This document shows, one piece after another, positions 18,395-28,263 of a stretch of DNA of 64,000 nucleotides; position 1 is the stretch's first letter; each line of letters begins with the position of its first letter. Location: contig CAJXWZ010000002.1 in the NCBI GenBank assembly GCA_913062815.1, forward strand, positions 124,001 through 188,000. Reading direction: 5' to 3'. Source of the DNA: an uncultured Colwellia sp. GTDB taxonomy: Bacteria; Pseudomonadota; Gammaproteobacteria; Enterobacterales; Alteromonadaceae. The notes beneath the pieces were generated by a model. It saw only the letters and a program-made list of their open reading frames with translations, had not been told where the DNA came from and did no database searches. Made by a program: the position numbers and the translations under genes.

Positions 18395-18410
18395 AGAGGT
18401 GCAAAAATAG

Positions 18411-19865
18411 ATGAAAACCCTCAACCTCAATATTGATAACAATCAAGACAAGATGTATTTACGTATTGCGCAAGCCATTGGTGATGCCATCAAAAATGGT
18501 ACGGTAAAAACAAAAGAAAAATTACCTTCTGCTAGAGCGTTAGCAGAGCAACTTTGTGTTAATCGGCACACTATTATGGCGGCCTATCACGAATTGATAG
18601 CGCAAGGATGGGTTGAAACTAAGCAAAGACAAGGTTATAGCGTAGCGGCAATTTTACCGGTAATTTCTTCTTTAATAGAAAAAAAGCAAAATTCACAAGC
18701 CAAAACATATGTATGGCGCATAACGAAAAAAGGGGATGGCGCAATATCACGACCTGCGCATGATTACCTATTTAATTTTGCTGGTGGTAACCCAGATATT
18801 GAGCTGTTCCCCTTTAAAGAGTTTAAAGGCTTCATGAACGACGCCTTAATTCGGCCACCAATTAATGAATTAAATTATGGCGATAACAGTGGTTTTCGAC
18901 CATTTATTACCGAAGTTAGTACTTATTTAAGACGTGTTAGATCAATAACAGACAAAGAAATTATTGTGGTAAACGGCACCCAAGAAGCACTGTATATACT
19001 TTCACAAATATTATTAAAAGCTGGGGATAAAGTTGCTGTTGAAAATTTAGGATATCGGCCTGCATGGAATGCACTGCGTAATGCAGGTGCCGAATTAATT
19101 GGTATTAGGCAAACGGAACAGGGTATTGATGTAGATGATTTGGAGCGTTTAATTAAAGCACACAAGATTCGACTATTGTATTTAACCCCTTTACATCAAT
19201 ACCCAACAACCGCAACTTTGCCACAAGCAAAGCGAGTTCGAATCTATCAACTGGCACAACATTATAATATTCCTATCATTGAAGATGATTATGATCATGA
19301 GTTTCATTACAACAGTCAGCCATTGTCACCTATGGCGGCAAATGATCCTGCGGGGTTAGTTATTTATCTCTCAAGCTTTTCAAAGATTATGTTCCCTGGC
19401 GTTCGTCTTGGTATTATTGCAGTTGATAAAGGGTTAGCTCATCATATTGTTGATTATCGAACCTTGATGAATCATAAAGCCAGTATTTTACAGCAAGATG
19501 CAGTTGCAAGATGGATGAGAGATGGCGGTTTTGAACGCCATTTACGTAAAGTAACTCGTTGTTATCAGAAACGAAGAAAGTGCATGGTAGATATGCTCAA
19601 CGTTTTTATTGATGAAGGGCTAGATATTGAATTTATTGTTCCTAAAGGTGGTATGGCCCTTTGGGTTGATGTTGGAAATAAAGCTAGAGAAATTGCAGAG
19701 CTAGCAAGGGAGCAAGGTGTATTTTTGTTAGCCGAAAATTCATTTCATTTACATGAAGAAAATGATGAAAATAAATATATTCGCCTAGGGTTTGCTGGAC
19801 AAAATGAAGCAAAAATTAAGCAAGGGCTTTTGTTACTCAAGCCCTTGTTAAGAATGAAGACTTAA
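18411..19865 (+). CDS. MocR/PdxR-family transcriptional regulator (GntR HTH + aminotransferase domain)
   Basis: A 484-residue fusion. Residues 1-75 form a GntR winged helix (KEKLPSARALAEQLCVNRHT), and about 110-484 form a fold-type I aminotransferase domain with the PLP pocket motifs VNGTQEALYI, IIEDDYDHEFHY and the Schiff-base Lys in LSSFSKIMFPGVRLG. Family members use PLP or an amino acid-PLP adduct as effector. It is divergent from the GNAT-PaiB pair and probably regulates both transcripts through the inverted repeat between them. Its stop lies one base from the stop of convergent mrcA. Confidence 0.9.
   Translation: MKTLNLNIDNNQDKMYLRIAQAIGDAIKNGTVKTKEKLPSARALAEQLCVNRHTIMAAYHELIAQGWVETKQRQGYSVAAILPVISSLIEKKQNSQAKTYVWRITKKGDGAISRPAHDYLFNFAGGNPDIELFPFKEFKGFMNDALIRPPINELNYGDNSGFRPFITEVSTYLRRVRSITDKEIIVVNGTQEALYILSQILLKAGDKVAVENLGYRPAWNALRNAGAELIGIRQTEQGIDVDDLERLIKAHKIRLLYLTPLHQYPTTATLPQAKRVRIYQLAQHYNIPIIEDDYDHEFHYNSQPLSPMAANDPAGLVIYLSSFSKIMFPGVRLGIIAVDKGLAHHIVDYRTLMNHKASILQQDAVARWMRDGGFERHLRKVTRCYQKRRKCMVDMLNVFIDEGLDIEFIVPKGGMALWVDVGNKAREIAELAREQGVFLLAENSFHLHEENDENKYIRLGFAGQNEAKIKQGLLLLKPLLRMKT
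19821..19847 (-). terminator. Likely mrcA terminator inside the 3' end of the MocR gene
   Basis: A perfect 9-bp stem (caagggctt / aagcccttg) with a 9-base loop lies 20 bp beyond the mrcA stop. On the minus strand it is followed by ttaattttt. It overlaps the convergent MocR coding end. Confidence 0.45.
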
Positions 19866-19866
19866 C

Positions 19867-22437
19867 TTAGAACAGTCCTTCTTCGTTATTTTCACCGTCT
19901 TCATCTTGAAATATATCAGCACTGTTATCTTGACTAACGTATTCTGTAGGTGCTGTACCTACTTGAAAATATTCAAATTCACTACTTTTATTGGTTTTTG
20001 CACTGAGCTTGCCGGTTGCTTTATCAATACGCACAGAGACGATATTAGCTGGCGGTTCAAATGGCTCCATAGGTAGGTCGGTCAAAGCCGTTTTCATAAA
20101 GCTAATCCAAGCCGGTTGCGCTGATTTAGCACCTGCTTCAGTACCTGTTATTTGATTCTTGCCCAGATTATTATTGTAAACCGATTTACCTAGATTACGG
20201 CTAGGGTCATCAAAACCAATCCATGATGTCGTCACTAATCGGCGAGAGAAACCTGAGAACCAAGCATCTTTACCTTCGTTTGTTGTGCCCGTTTTACCTG
20301 CTATATCTCTTCGTTTAAGGGCTCTGGCACGCCAACCCGTACCTTGCCAGCCATTTTTAACTGACCAATCAGCTCCCCAGATTGCACTATTAAGTGCTTG
20401 AGTAATCAAAAATGCATTTTGCTCTGAAATCACTCTTGGAGCAGAGTGCTTTTCTACACTCATTATTTGACTAGAGTTTTCGTTAAAAGTATCAGTAACG
20501 CTACTTTCAAATTCATCATTAGCTAAGCAAAATTCACAAGCCAAAACAGGGTTAGCTTGATAAATAATTTCACCTTCGGCATTTTCAATGCGATCAATCA
20601 AATAAGGCTCTATTAAAAAACCACCGTTTGCAAAAGTAGCAAAACCTGTCACTACTTCTAAAGGAGTTAAAACAGCTGAGCCTAACGCGAGTGACTCATT
20701 ACGTGGTAATTCATCAGGAGCAAAACCGAAGTTTGACAAATAATCTACAGCATTGTCCAAGCCGATACTTTTTAATAATCTCACCGCAATCACATTTTTT
20801 GATTGTGCAAGCGCCAGACGCATTCGAATTGGGCCGACATAAATTTCAGGAGAGTTTTTTGGTCGCCAAACAACACCGCTGCTTTTATCCCACTGATTAA
20901 TAGGAACATCGTCTATCAAAGAGGCTAAAGTAAAGTCAGTTTCGAGCGCAGCAGAATATATAAAGGGTTTAATATTTGAGCCTACTTGACGTTTTGCTTG
21001 AGTAACACGGTTAAATTGACTTTGTTTATAACTAAAGCCGCCAACCGCTGCTTTAATTGCACCATCATCAGAGGATATTGATACTATTGCTGCGCTAGCG
21101 ACGGGTAGCTGACTTAAGCGGTATTCTCCAGAGGGTAATTGATTTACTAAGATGACATCAGCATAACTTAATATTTCACTCGCTACTTCCGGCGGTGTTC
21201 CTTGTTTTTGATCATTAATATAAGGACGTGCCCATGCCATGCCAGACCATGGAATAGTTGCACTAATATTATCGCGTAAGGTAATTTCAACTGAACGCTC
21301 ACCTACCTTAGTAACCACTGCGGGTACCAGCATTTGATAATAATTCACTTCAGCTAATGCAGTGCTAATCTCATTTTCTGTGAGGGGGGGAAACTCAGTT
21401 AAGACTTCGGCTTTATTACTTATTGAAACATCGGCATCAACAATGTCTTTAGAGTCTATAGCCGGACGTAATGAAAGTATCGCGCCTCGATAGCCATGAC
21501 GTTGGTCGTAACTTAATAAGTTTTTGGTAATGGCTGAATGTGCAGCTTGCTGTAGTTTATTCGTTACTGTGGTAAATACTTTATAGCCTCCGGTATAGGC
21601 CTGCTCTTTACCATAACGAGAGATCATGTCTTGATGAGCCATTTCAGCGACATAAGGCGCATCTAAGGCAATTTTTGCCCCATGGCGCTTGCCGGTAATT
21701 GGTGCTGCCTTGGCTATTTGATATTCTTGTTCAGTTATATAGCCACTAATTAACATACGTTGTAAAACAGTAGTGCGGCGGAATTTGGCTCGTTCAGGTC
21801 TGCTAATAGGATTGTAGGTTGATGGTGCTTTTGGTAAACCTGCTAATACTGCAATTTGCGGTAAGCTAAGTTGTTTTAGCGCTTTTCCGTAATAAACTTG
21901 AGCTGCTGCGCCAAAACCAAATGATCTATGTCCTAACGGTATTTTATTAACATATAGGGTTAATATCTCATTTTTAGTTAGTAAGCTTTCAATATGGAAA
22001 GATAAAAATATTTCTCTAATTTTTCGAATAGCGGTTACTTCTCTTGTTAAAAAGAAATTCCGGGCCACCTGCATAGTAATAGTACTGGCACCGCCTCGGC
22101 TATTTCCAGTTATCTGGCCCAACACAGCTCTTGTCATACCAATGGGGTCGACACCAAAATGGAAATAGAAACGATCGTCTTCGGTTGCTAATAATGCATC
22201 AATAAGTTGCTGGGGTATTTCATCAAAAACTAACGGTTTACGCTTCTTTTCACCAAACTGTGAAATGAGTAAGCCATCGTTACTATAAATTTGCATAGGC
22301 GTTTGCCATTGCACATCTTTTAAAGAGTTAATATCAGGTAACTCATCTTTTAAATATAAGTACAATCCAAAGGTGGTAAAAATAGCGATTAATACTAAGA
22401 TCAAACTTACTTTGAAAATTTTTTTGACGGAAAACAC
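19867..22437 (-). CDS. mrcA: Penicillin-binding protein 1A
   Basis: A bifunctional class A PBP of 856 residues that polymerises and cross-links peptidoglycan in the periplasm. It has a short cytoplasmic tail and one N-terminal membrane helix (about residues 10-27). The glycosyltransferase domain shows ATEDDRFYFHFG, RGGASTITMQ and LTKNEILTLYVNKI. A linker/OB-like insert follows, then the transpeptidase domain with SxxK (GSNIKPF), SKN (AQSKNVIAV) and KTG (AGKTGTTNEGKDAWF). It is divergent from pilM with a 128-bp gap, the standard Alteromonadales arrangement. Confidence 0.96.
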   Translation of the reverse strand: MFSVKKIFKVSLILVLIAIFTTFGLYLYLKDELPDINSLKDVQWQTPMQIYSNDGLLISQFGEKKRKPLVFDEIPQQLIDALLATEDDRFYFHFGVDPIGMTRAVLGQITGNSRGGASTITMQVARNFFLTREVTAIRKIREIFLSFHIESLLTKNEILTLYVNKIPLGHRSFGFGAAAQVYYGKALKQLSLPQIAVLAGLPKAPSTYNPISRPERAKFRRTTVLQRMLISGYITEQEYQIAKAAPITGKRHGAKIALDAPYVAEMAHQDMISRYGKEQAYTGGYKVFTTVTNKLQQAAHSAITKNLLSYDQRHGYRGAILSLRPAIDSKDIVDADVSISNKAEVLTEFPPLTENEISTALAEVNYYQMLVPAVVTKVGERSVEITLRDNISATIPWSGMAWARPYINDQKQGTPPEVASEILSYADVILVNQLPSGEYRLSQLPVASAAIVSISSDDGAIKAAVGGFSYKQSQFNRVTQAKRQVGSNIKPFIYSAALETDFTLASLIDDVPINQWDKSSGVVWRPKNSPEIYVGPIRMRLALAQSKNVIAVRLLKSIGLDNAVDYLSNFGFAPDELPRNESLALGSAVLTPLEVVTGFATFANGGFLIEPYLIDRIENAEGEIIYQANPVLACEFCLANDEFESSVTDTFNENSSQIMSVEKHSAPRVISEQNAFLITQALNSAIWGADWSVKNGWQGTGWRARALKRRDIAGKTGTTNEGKDAWFSGFSRRLVTTSWIGFDDPSRNLGKSVYNNNLGKNQITGTEAGAKSAQPAWISFMKTALTDLPMEPFEPPANIVSVRIDKATGKLSAKTNKSSEFEYFQVGTAPTEYVSQDNSADIFQDEDGENNEEGLF

Positions 22438-22565
22438 TGCAATCGCTCTATTAGTGGATAAAATTGTTAGATAATACTAGTATATCTTGTAAAACCATGT
22501 AATAAATGTATTTATGTGAAAAACATGTCTAAAATAATTACAACAATATAATTTAGTGGGCTGTT

Positions 22566-23645
22566 ATGCTAGATAATCTATGGAAAAAGAAAACAACTAT
22601 GATGGTAGGGATCGACATTGGATCTCATGCGGTCAAAGCGGTTTTACTCAGCCAGGGCAATGAAGGCTACATTTTAGAAGACTATGCGATAGAGCCGATG
22701 GTAAGAGGCTCAGTTGTTGACCGCGAAATACAGGATATAGAGGCAGTAGGCAGTGTTATTGCTAAGATTCGACAAAATATCCCAATGAAAGCGAAGGAAG
22801 CAGCAGCAGCAGTTTCAGGGCAAACAGTTATCACTAAAATTATTTATATGGATGTAGCGTTAAATGAAGAAGAGCTGGCAAGCCAAATTGAAATAGAAGC
22901 GGATAGCTTAATTCCTTATCCACTTGATGAAGTTAGTTTAGATTTTGAAACGTTAGATGTTAACGAATCAGATCCAAGCAAAGTCAATGTGCTACTTAGT
23001 GCCGCTCGCACAGAGTCTGTAGAAGCCCGTGTAGCTGCACTAGAATCGGGCGATTTTCATGCTAAGGTTATTGACGTTGAGTCCTATGCAGTAAGTCGGT
23101 CTCACGATTTATGTTTATCTCAATTACCTGAAGATGCTGCTGATAAAACCGTGGCTATCGTTGATATTGGCGCAACAATGACCCTCATCTCGGTAACTAA
23201 AGCAGGTAAGCATCTTTATAGTCGTGACCAAATGTTCGGTGGTGAGCAATACACTCGCTCCATTGTGTCCTATTACAATAAAACGTTTGAAGAAGCAGAA
23301 GAGGCGAAAGTTACTAATGAATTACCACCAAATTATACCTTTGAAGTTTTAGCACCTTTTCATACTATACTTATGCAACAAATTCGACGCGCCATTCAAA
23401 TGTTTTTGACATCAAGTGGTGCAACTAAAGTGGACTATTTACTGGTATCAGGCGGAACAGCAGCCATAGAAGGAATAGAGCAACTGCTAACCGATGAACT
23501 AGGTGTGCATACGGTAATCGCTAACCCTTTTAATGATATGACATTGGGCGCTGACATTAATGAAGATGAACTAATAAAGGTAGCACCACAGCTAACCGTT
23601 GCAACAGGTCTAGCACTAAGGAGTTTTACGCCATGGCATATATAA
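22566..23645 (+). CDS. pilM: Type IV pilus inner-membrane platform protein PilM
   Basis: An actin-like cytoplasmic ATPase-fold protein of 359 residues. It carries VGIDIGSHAVKAVLL at the start, VAIVDIGATMT as the second phosphate loop, and LLVSGGTAAIEG near the C-terminus. It binds the N-terminal peptide of PilN and links the PilNOP alignment complex to the pilus motor. It opens the pilMNOPQ operon and overlaps pilN by 13 bp. Confidence 0.95.
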   Translation: MLDNLWKKKTTMMVGIDIGSHAVKAVLLSQGNEGYILEDYAIEPMVRGSVVDREIQDIEAVGSVIAKIRQNIPMKAKEAAAAVSGQTVITKIIYMDVALNEEELASQIEIEADSLIPYPLDEVSLDFETLDVNESDPSKVNVLLSAARTESVEARVAALESGDFHAKVIDVESYAVSRSHDLCLSQLPEDAADKTVAIVDIGATMTLISVTKAGKHLYSRDQMFGGEQYTRSIVSYYNKTFEEAEEAKVTNELPPNYTFEVLAPFHTILMQQIRRAIQMFLTSSGATKVDYLLVSGGTAAIEGIEQLLTDELGVHTVIANPFNDMTLGADINEDELIKVAPQLTVATGLALRSFTPWHI

Positions 23646-24214
23646 ATTTACTCCCTTGGCGCGAAGAAGCACTTAAGGTTAAACAAAAAGAATTTTTTAC
23701 AATATTGGCAGCTGCAGGTTTATGTGCTTTTGCTTTGACTTTTGCGGTGAATATATATTTTCAAACAAGAATTGATGGTCAATCAATGCGGAATCAATTT
23801 ATAAAAAATGAGATTCAAAAGCTCGACATTCAAATCGCAGAAATTAAAACCTTAAATGATAAAAAAGCGGCACTGCAAAAACGTATTGATGTTGTTGAAC
23901 AACTTCAACGTAGTCGAAATGTGGGCACACAAGTCTTGGATGAAATAGCAAAAATCATCCCAAATGGTATTTATATTACTCAATTAGATAAACAAGGTAA
24001 TAGCATAGAAATTACCGGAAAAAGTGAATCTAATAATCACTTAGCAAATATGATCAGAGCGATTGAATTATCTGATTTATTCACTGATGCAACACCAGAG
24101 TCAATCACAGCAGATGACGGTTCACCAAAACTGTTAAGTAGCTTTAAAATGAGAGTGAGAATTCAAGGTTTAGTAAATGATGCAGCTACCAACATAAGTG
24201 GAGGTGGTCAGTGA
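23633..24214 (+). CDS. pilN: Type IV pilus assembly protein PilN
   Basis: A 193-residue bitopic inner-membrane protein. The cytoplasmic N-terminus has the PilM-binding motif INLLPWREE. One transmembrane helix follows (about residues 22-42), then a periplasmic coiled coil (EIQKLDIQIAEIKTLNDKK) and a ferredoxin-like domain that pairs with PilO. Overlaps with pilM (13 bp) and pilO (4 bp) point to translational coupling. Confidence 0.95.
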   Translation: MAYINLLPWREEALKVKQKEFFTILAAAGLCAFALTFAVNIYFQTRIDGQSMRNQFIKNEIQKLDIQIAEIKTLNDKKAALQKRIDVVEQLQRSRNVGTQVLDEIAKIIPNGIYITQLDKQGNSIEITGKSESNNHLANMIRAIELSDLFTDATPESITADDGSPKLLSSFKMRVRIQGLVNDAATNISGGGQ

Positions 24215-24813
24215 ATTTTGATAAATCCCAATTTGAAAACCTTGAATTAGAGAATATTGGTCAATGGCCTCCAGCGGCAAAATTAGTATTGACTATATTT
24301 TTAGCCATAATGGTGATTTTTTTAGGTTATATCGGTATGGTCAGCAGTAAGATTGAGCAACTTGAAAGAGTCACTGCAGAAGAGCTGACTTTAAAGCAGT
24401 CATTTCAAACTAAGTATCATGTTGCGGCAAATCTCGATCTATTTAGAGCTCAAATGGTCGAGGCTGAAGATATATTTGCCACACAGTTAAGAAGTTTACC
24501 AAATAGTCATGAAACACCAGGCTTGCTGGATGATATCACCTTTATCGGTACTACGAGTGGTTTAGAGTTTGTCAAGCTTCAATGGCAACCTGAAATAGGC
24601 AAAGAAATATATATTGAATTACCAATTGATATTGAGGTGAATGGCTCTTATCATTCCTTTGGTAATTTTGTTAGTAAAATTGCAGGTTTACCAAGAATTG
24701 TAACGCTGCATAATTTCAAAATTGACATTGTCGAAACTAGCAAAGATATATTGAATTTAAAGTTAGAAGCAAAAACCTATCGTTATCAAGAACAAGAGGT
24801 TAAAGCACCATGA
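24211..24813 (+). CDS. pilO: Type IV pilus assembly protein PilO
   Basis: A 200-residue bitopic inner-membrane protein with a cytoplasmic N-terminus, a membrane helix at about residues 26-47, a coiled coil and a periplasmic ferredoxin-like domain. IELPIDIEVNGSYHSFGNFV is the typical PilO core. It forms the PilN-PilO heterodimer that connects PilM to PilP and the secretin. The start is a GTG (gtgaattttg) overlapping pilN by 4 bp; it also overlaps pilP by 4 bp. Confidence 0.94.
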   Translation: MNFDKSQFENLELENIGQWPPAAKLVLTIFLAIMVIFLGYIGMVSSKIEQLERVTAEELTLKQSFQTKYHVAANLDLFRAQMVEAEDIFATQLRSLPNSHETPGLLDDITFIGTTSGLEFVKLQWQPEIGKEIYIELPIDIEVNGSYHSFGNFVSKIAGLPRIVTLHNFKIDIVETSKDILNLKLEAKTYRYQEQEVKAP

Positions 24814-25334
24814 GAACAATCGTTCTATTCGTTTTAGTATTACTAAGTGCTTGTTTTGATGATACCAGTGATCTAACCGTTCATATGGAGCAGGTAAAAG
24901 CGACCACCACGACTCAAATTGATCCTATGCCTGAAGTACATCCATTTAATCATTATGATTATTCCGCTTTTGATTTGAGAAGTCCTTTCTCTTTACCTAA
25001 ACCAGAAGCTATTCAACAGAAAATTCAGCAGATGTCAGGCTGTTTAAGTCCCGATCCTCGTCGTCGTAAACAGCCACTAGAGAAGTTTGCACTAGGCGAT
25101 TTAACCATGCGTGGCACTTTGGGAGATGATGGCGTCCTTTGGGCTTTAGTGGAGGCGTCAGACTTTACCTTACATAGGGTTGCCACAGGCAGTTACTTAG
25201 GTTTGTTTAATGGGCGGATTACCGAAGTGAGTTCAAAGAGCGTGAAATTAGTAGAATTAACACCTGATGGTGCCGGTTGTTGGGTAGAGCGAGAAACCGT
25301 AATTAGAATTGCTCAATCAGTATCTGAAGGGTAA
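24810..25334 (+). CDS. pilP: Type IV pilus lipoprotein PilP
   Basis: A 174-residue lipoprotein with the lipobox LLSAC (acylated Cys15). A flexible, Pro-containing linker follows, then a C-terminal beta domain with DLTMRGTLGDDGVLWALVEA and HRVATGSYLGLFNGRITEV, the conserved PilP core. It bridges the PilNO complex to the N-domains of PilQ. It lies 11 bp before pilQ and overlaps pilO by 4 bp. Confidence 0.95.
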   Translation: MRTIVLFVLVLLSACFDDTSDLTVHMEQVKATTTTQIDPMPEVHPFNHYDYSAFDLRSPFSLPKPEAIQQKIQQMSGCLSPDPRRRKQPLEKFALGDLTMRGTLGDDGVLWALVEASDFTLHRVATGSYLGLFNGRITEVSSKSVKLVELTPDGAGCWVERETVIRIAQSVSEG

Positions 25335-25345
25335 AGGAAATAATA

Positions 25346-27466
25346 ATGCTATTTAAAAATATGAAAAATTATAAAGTTTTTCCTCATAAAGTCGATTTTA
25401 AGCAATATTGGCTAACGTGTATATCTGTATTTTTACTGATTGTTGCATCGTTTAATCTAAATGCAGAGCAGAACACGGAAAGTAAGTTGCTTGGCATCTC
25501 ATATAATACAATTCAAAACGATCAAATTGAGTTGGTTTTTGACTTTTCAACTGATATCTCTTCTTTACCAGTAGTAGATACTTCGATGAATCCTGCTTTT
25601 GTTAAAGTTCATTTTTCGGCAGAAAAATTTGATGATAAATTGCAGGAAATCGTAATAAATCATGCTGGTGTTACAAATATTGTTTTGGATAAAAGCTCAG
25701 GTAAAGTCGTTGCTGCGATAAATTTAGCAAAACTGTCGGTATTTGATGTTGCCTTTAATGGAAAACAATTCTCAATTACCTTTAATTATGGACAATCAGC
25801 TGAAATTGTTGAGACGTTAAGTCCTGCAGGTGAGCAATTTATTAATCATGTAGAGTCTCTGGATTTTCGTTTAGGTGAGGGCAATGTCGCTGAAATCTTA
25901 GTTTACCTTAAAGAGAGTATGGTCGCAGTAGATGTGAACGATAAATTGGGTAAAGTTAATGTTGAATTTCATAATACTCAAATAATAGAAGACTTATTAT
26001 ATAAACTAGATGTTACTGATTTTGGCACGATTGTTTCGGGTATTGAAACCTTTAAAGAAGGACGGAATGCTCGATTAGTGATTGATGTAGATACACATTT
26101 CGAATTCTCTCATAAGCAGCAAGGCAATTTATTTATTCTTAGGGTAGAAGAAAAAGAGAAGAAAGCACCAGGTTATTTAGGCGATAGTGAAGATTTTACT
26201 GGTCGAACAATATCGTTGAACTTCCAAGATATTCCGGTAAGAACAGTACTACAAATTATTGCTGACTATAATGAGTTTAATTTGATCACAAGTGACACCG
26301 TCACTGGTAATATCACTTTGCGCTTAGATGGTGTACCTTGGGATCAGGCCTTAGATATTATTTTGAAAGTGAAGGGCCTTGATAAGCGTATGCAAGGCAA
26401 CATATTAATGGTGGCCCCTAGTGATGAGTTAGCCGCGAGAGAAGCTAAGAATTTACAAGCGCAACAGCAAGTAGAAGAGTTAGCGCCACTATATTCGGAA
26501 TATGTTCAAATAAACTATGCTAAAGCCAGTGAGTTTTCTGAATTAATAAAAAATGAAGATACCAGTATTTTGTCACCTCGTGGTAGTGTTTCTGTTGATG
26601 AACGCACCAATACTTTGCTTATTCGTGACACGGCGAAAAGCATTGAAGATATCAAACGTATGGTAACTATTCTTGATATCCCTATTCGTCAAGTTGTGAT
26701 TGAAGCACGGATGGTAACAGTCAAAGATAATATCAATGAAGAATTAGGTATCCGTTGGGGAATAACTGATACTGATGGCGAGTTTGCAACTTCAGGAACT
26801 CTAGAAGGGGTAGGGCAAGCTAATGGAACAAGAGCATTAAGTGATGCAGATTTAGGTGTTGGCAGAGTACCACAATTATCGGATGGCCTGAATGTTAATC
26901 TCCCTGTAGCCAACCCAGCAGGTGTTTTAGCTTTCCAAATTGCACGATTAGCCGATGGTACTATCTTAGACCTTGAATTAAGTGCAATGGAAAGAGAAAA
27001 CAAAGGTGAAATTATTGCTAGCCCGCGTATAACGACATCGAACCAAAAAGAAGCTTATATCGAGCAAGGTGTTGAAATCCCCTATCAAGAGGCCGCTTCA
27101 AGTGGTGCCACGGCAACACAGTTTAAGAAAGCGGTATTGAGCTTAACGGTAACACCTCACATAACACCAGATAATAAAATCATTTTAGACTTAGTGGTTA
27201 CTCAAGATACAGTTTCTGATGTGCAAAGTGGTCAAGCTCCAGCTATTGATACACAACGTATTGGTACACAAGTGTTAGTGAATAATGGGGAAACCATCGT
27301 ATTAGGTGGTATTTACCAGCAAGCAATTATCAGTACAGTATCTAAGGTGCCTGTATTAGGTGATATACCTTATTTTGGCAGTTTATTTAAAAATACTAGC
27401 CAGTTCAATGAGAAAAAAGAATTACTGATTTTTGTTACTCCACGCATAGTTACAGAGCATTTTTAG
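25346..27466 (+). CDS. pilQ: Type IV pilus secretin PilQ
   Basis: The outer-membrane secretin through which pili emerge, 706 residues. It has an N-terminal signal/anchor (helix about residues 20-38), two AMIN-type domains that bind peptidoglycan, an STN/N0 domain (ISLNFQDIPVRTVLQIIADY), an N1 domain, and the secretin barrel with VIEARMVTVKDNINEELG, VLGGIYQQ and the end motif LLIFVTPRIV. A ribosome site (aaggaaat) precedes the ATG. It closes the pil operon. Confidence 0.96.
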   Translation: MLFKNMKNYKVFPHKVDFKQYWLTCISVFLLIVASFNLNAEQNTESKLLGISYNTIQNDQIELVFDFSTDISSLPVVDTSMNPAFVKVHFSAEKFDDKLQEIVINHAGVTNIVLDKSSGKVVAAINLAKLSVFDVAFNGKQFSITFNYGQSAEIVETLSPAGEQFINHVESLDFRLGEGNVAEILVYLKESMVAVDVNDKLGKVNVEFHNTQIIEDLLYKLDVTDFGTIVSGIETFKEGRNARLVIDVDTHFEFSHKQQGNLFILRVEEKEKKAPGYLGDSEDFTGRTISLNFQDIPVRTVLQIIADYNEFNLITSDTVTGNITLRLDGVPWDQALDIILKVKGLDKRMQGNILMVAPSDELAAREAKNLQAQQQVEELAPLYSEYVQINYAKASEFSELIKNEDTSILSPRGSVSVDERTNTLLIRDTAKSIEDIKRMVTILDIPIRQVVIEARMVTVKDNINEELGIRWGITDTDGEFATSGTLEGVGQANGTRALSDADLGVGRVPQLSDGLNVNLPVANPAGVLAFQIARLADGTILDLELSAMERENKGEIIASPRITTSNQKEAYIEQGVEIPYQEAASSGATATQFKKAVLSLTVTPHITPDNKIILDLVVTQDTVSDVQSGQAPAIDTQRIGTQVLVNNGETIVLGGIYQQAIISTVSKVPVLGDIPYFGSLFKNTSQFNEKKELLIFVTPRIVTEHF

Positions 27467-27486
27467 TATTAATTATGGATATGTGA

Positions 27487-27520
27487 GTCAGTAAGTAAGC
27501 TTTTTAGCTTACTTACTGAC
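27487..27520. terminator. Hairpin after pilQ
   Basis: A perfect 14-bp stem (gtcagtaagtaagc / gcttacttactgac) with a ttttta loop starts 21 bp after the pilQ stop. No U-tract follows the stem, so it may act as an RNA-stabilising or Rho-linked 3' end rather than a classical terminator. Confidence 0.55.
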
Positions 27521-27667
27521 ATTGATGCTTGCAATCTGACCCTAACAATTGCGATAATTACGCCCTTGAAATTTCTGAGGGAGACCTCTATAACATCAAC
27601 TGGCTTATAGCAACAATAGCTATACCCTTTGATATGGCCTGTAACAAACGAGTATTAAGTAAATCTA

Positions 27668-28186
27668 ATGGCAGAAAAACGTAACATTTTCCTTATTGGT
27701 CCTATGGGTGCAGGTAAAAGCACAATAGGAAGAGAGCTTGCAGACAGGCTACATCTAGAGTTTTTCGACTCGGATCAAGAAATTGAACGTCGTACCGGAG
27801 CAGATATTGCTTGGGTTTTTGATCTTGAAGGTGAAGAAGGTTTCCGCAAAAGAGAAGAAACCGTCATTGAAGATTTAAGTGAAAAACAAGGTATTGTTTT
27901 AGCGACAGGCGGTGGCTCTGTGATCAGTGATCAAGTTAGAAATCGATTGTCAGCACGTGGCATTGTGGTTTATCTTGAAACAACGATAGATAAGCAGGTA
28001 GCGCGCACCCAAAGAGATCGTCGTCGCCCATTACTACAAACCAAAGAAGAGCCGCGAACAGTATTAGAAAACTTGGCCGTAGAACGTAACCCTTTGTATG
28101 AAGAAATAGCCGATGTAGTGATTAAAACTGACGATCAGAGTGCTAAGGTAGTAGCTCATAAAATTATTGAACAGTTAGACTTCTAA
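27668..28186 (+). CDS. aroK: Shikimate kinase I
   Basis: AroK phosphorylates shikimate in the chorismate pathway. The 172-residue protein has the P-loop [15 protein letters not shown], the shikimate-binding [11 protein letters not shown] and RKREE segments, GGGSVIS, and the lid Arg region RDRRRPLL. It follows pilQ after a 201-bp gap and precedes aroB, the usual gammaproteobacterial order. Confidence 0.96.
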   Translation: MAEKRNIFLIGPMGAGKSTIGRELADRLHLEFFDSDQEIERRTGADIAWVFDLEGEEGFRKREETVIEDLSEKQGIVLATGGGSVISDQVRNRLSARGIVVYLETTIDKQVARTQRDRRRPLLQTKEEPRTVLENLAVERNPLYEEIADVVIKTDDQSAKVVAHKIIEQLDF

Positions 28187-28204
28187 ATAACAACGTCATT
28201 TTAT

Positions 28205-28236
28205 AAAAGCCACTTTATTCTTAAAAGTGGCTTTTT
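28205..28236 (+). terminator. Rho-independent terminator/attenuator between aroK and aroB
   Basis: aaaagccacttt pairs with aaagtggctttt over a short A/T-rich loop and runs into a T-tract, 19 bp after the aroK stop. Because aroB starts only 28 bp later and has little room for its own promoter, partial read-through is likely. Confidence 0.8.
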
Positions 28237-28263
28237 TCATTAAAACAACTTGGTAGTAGATAA

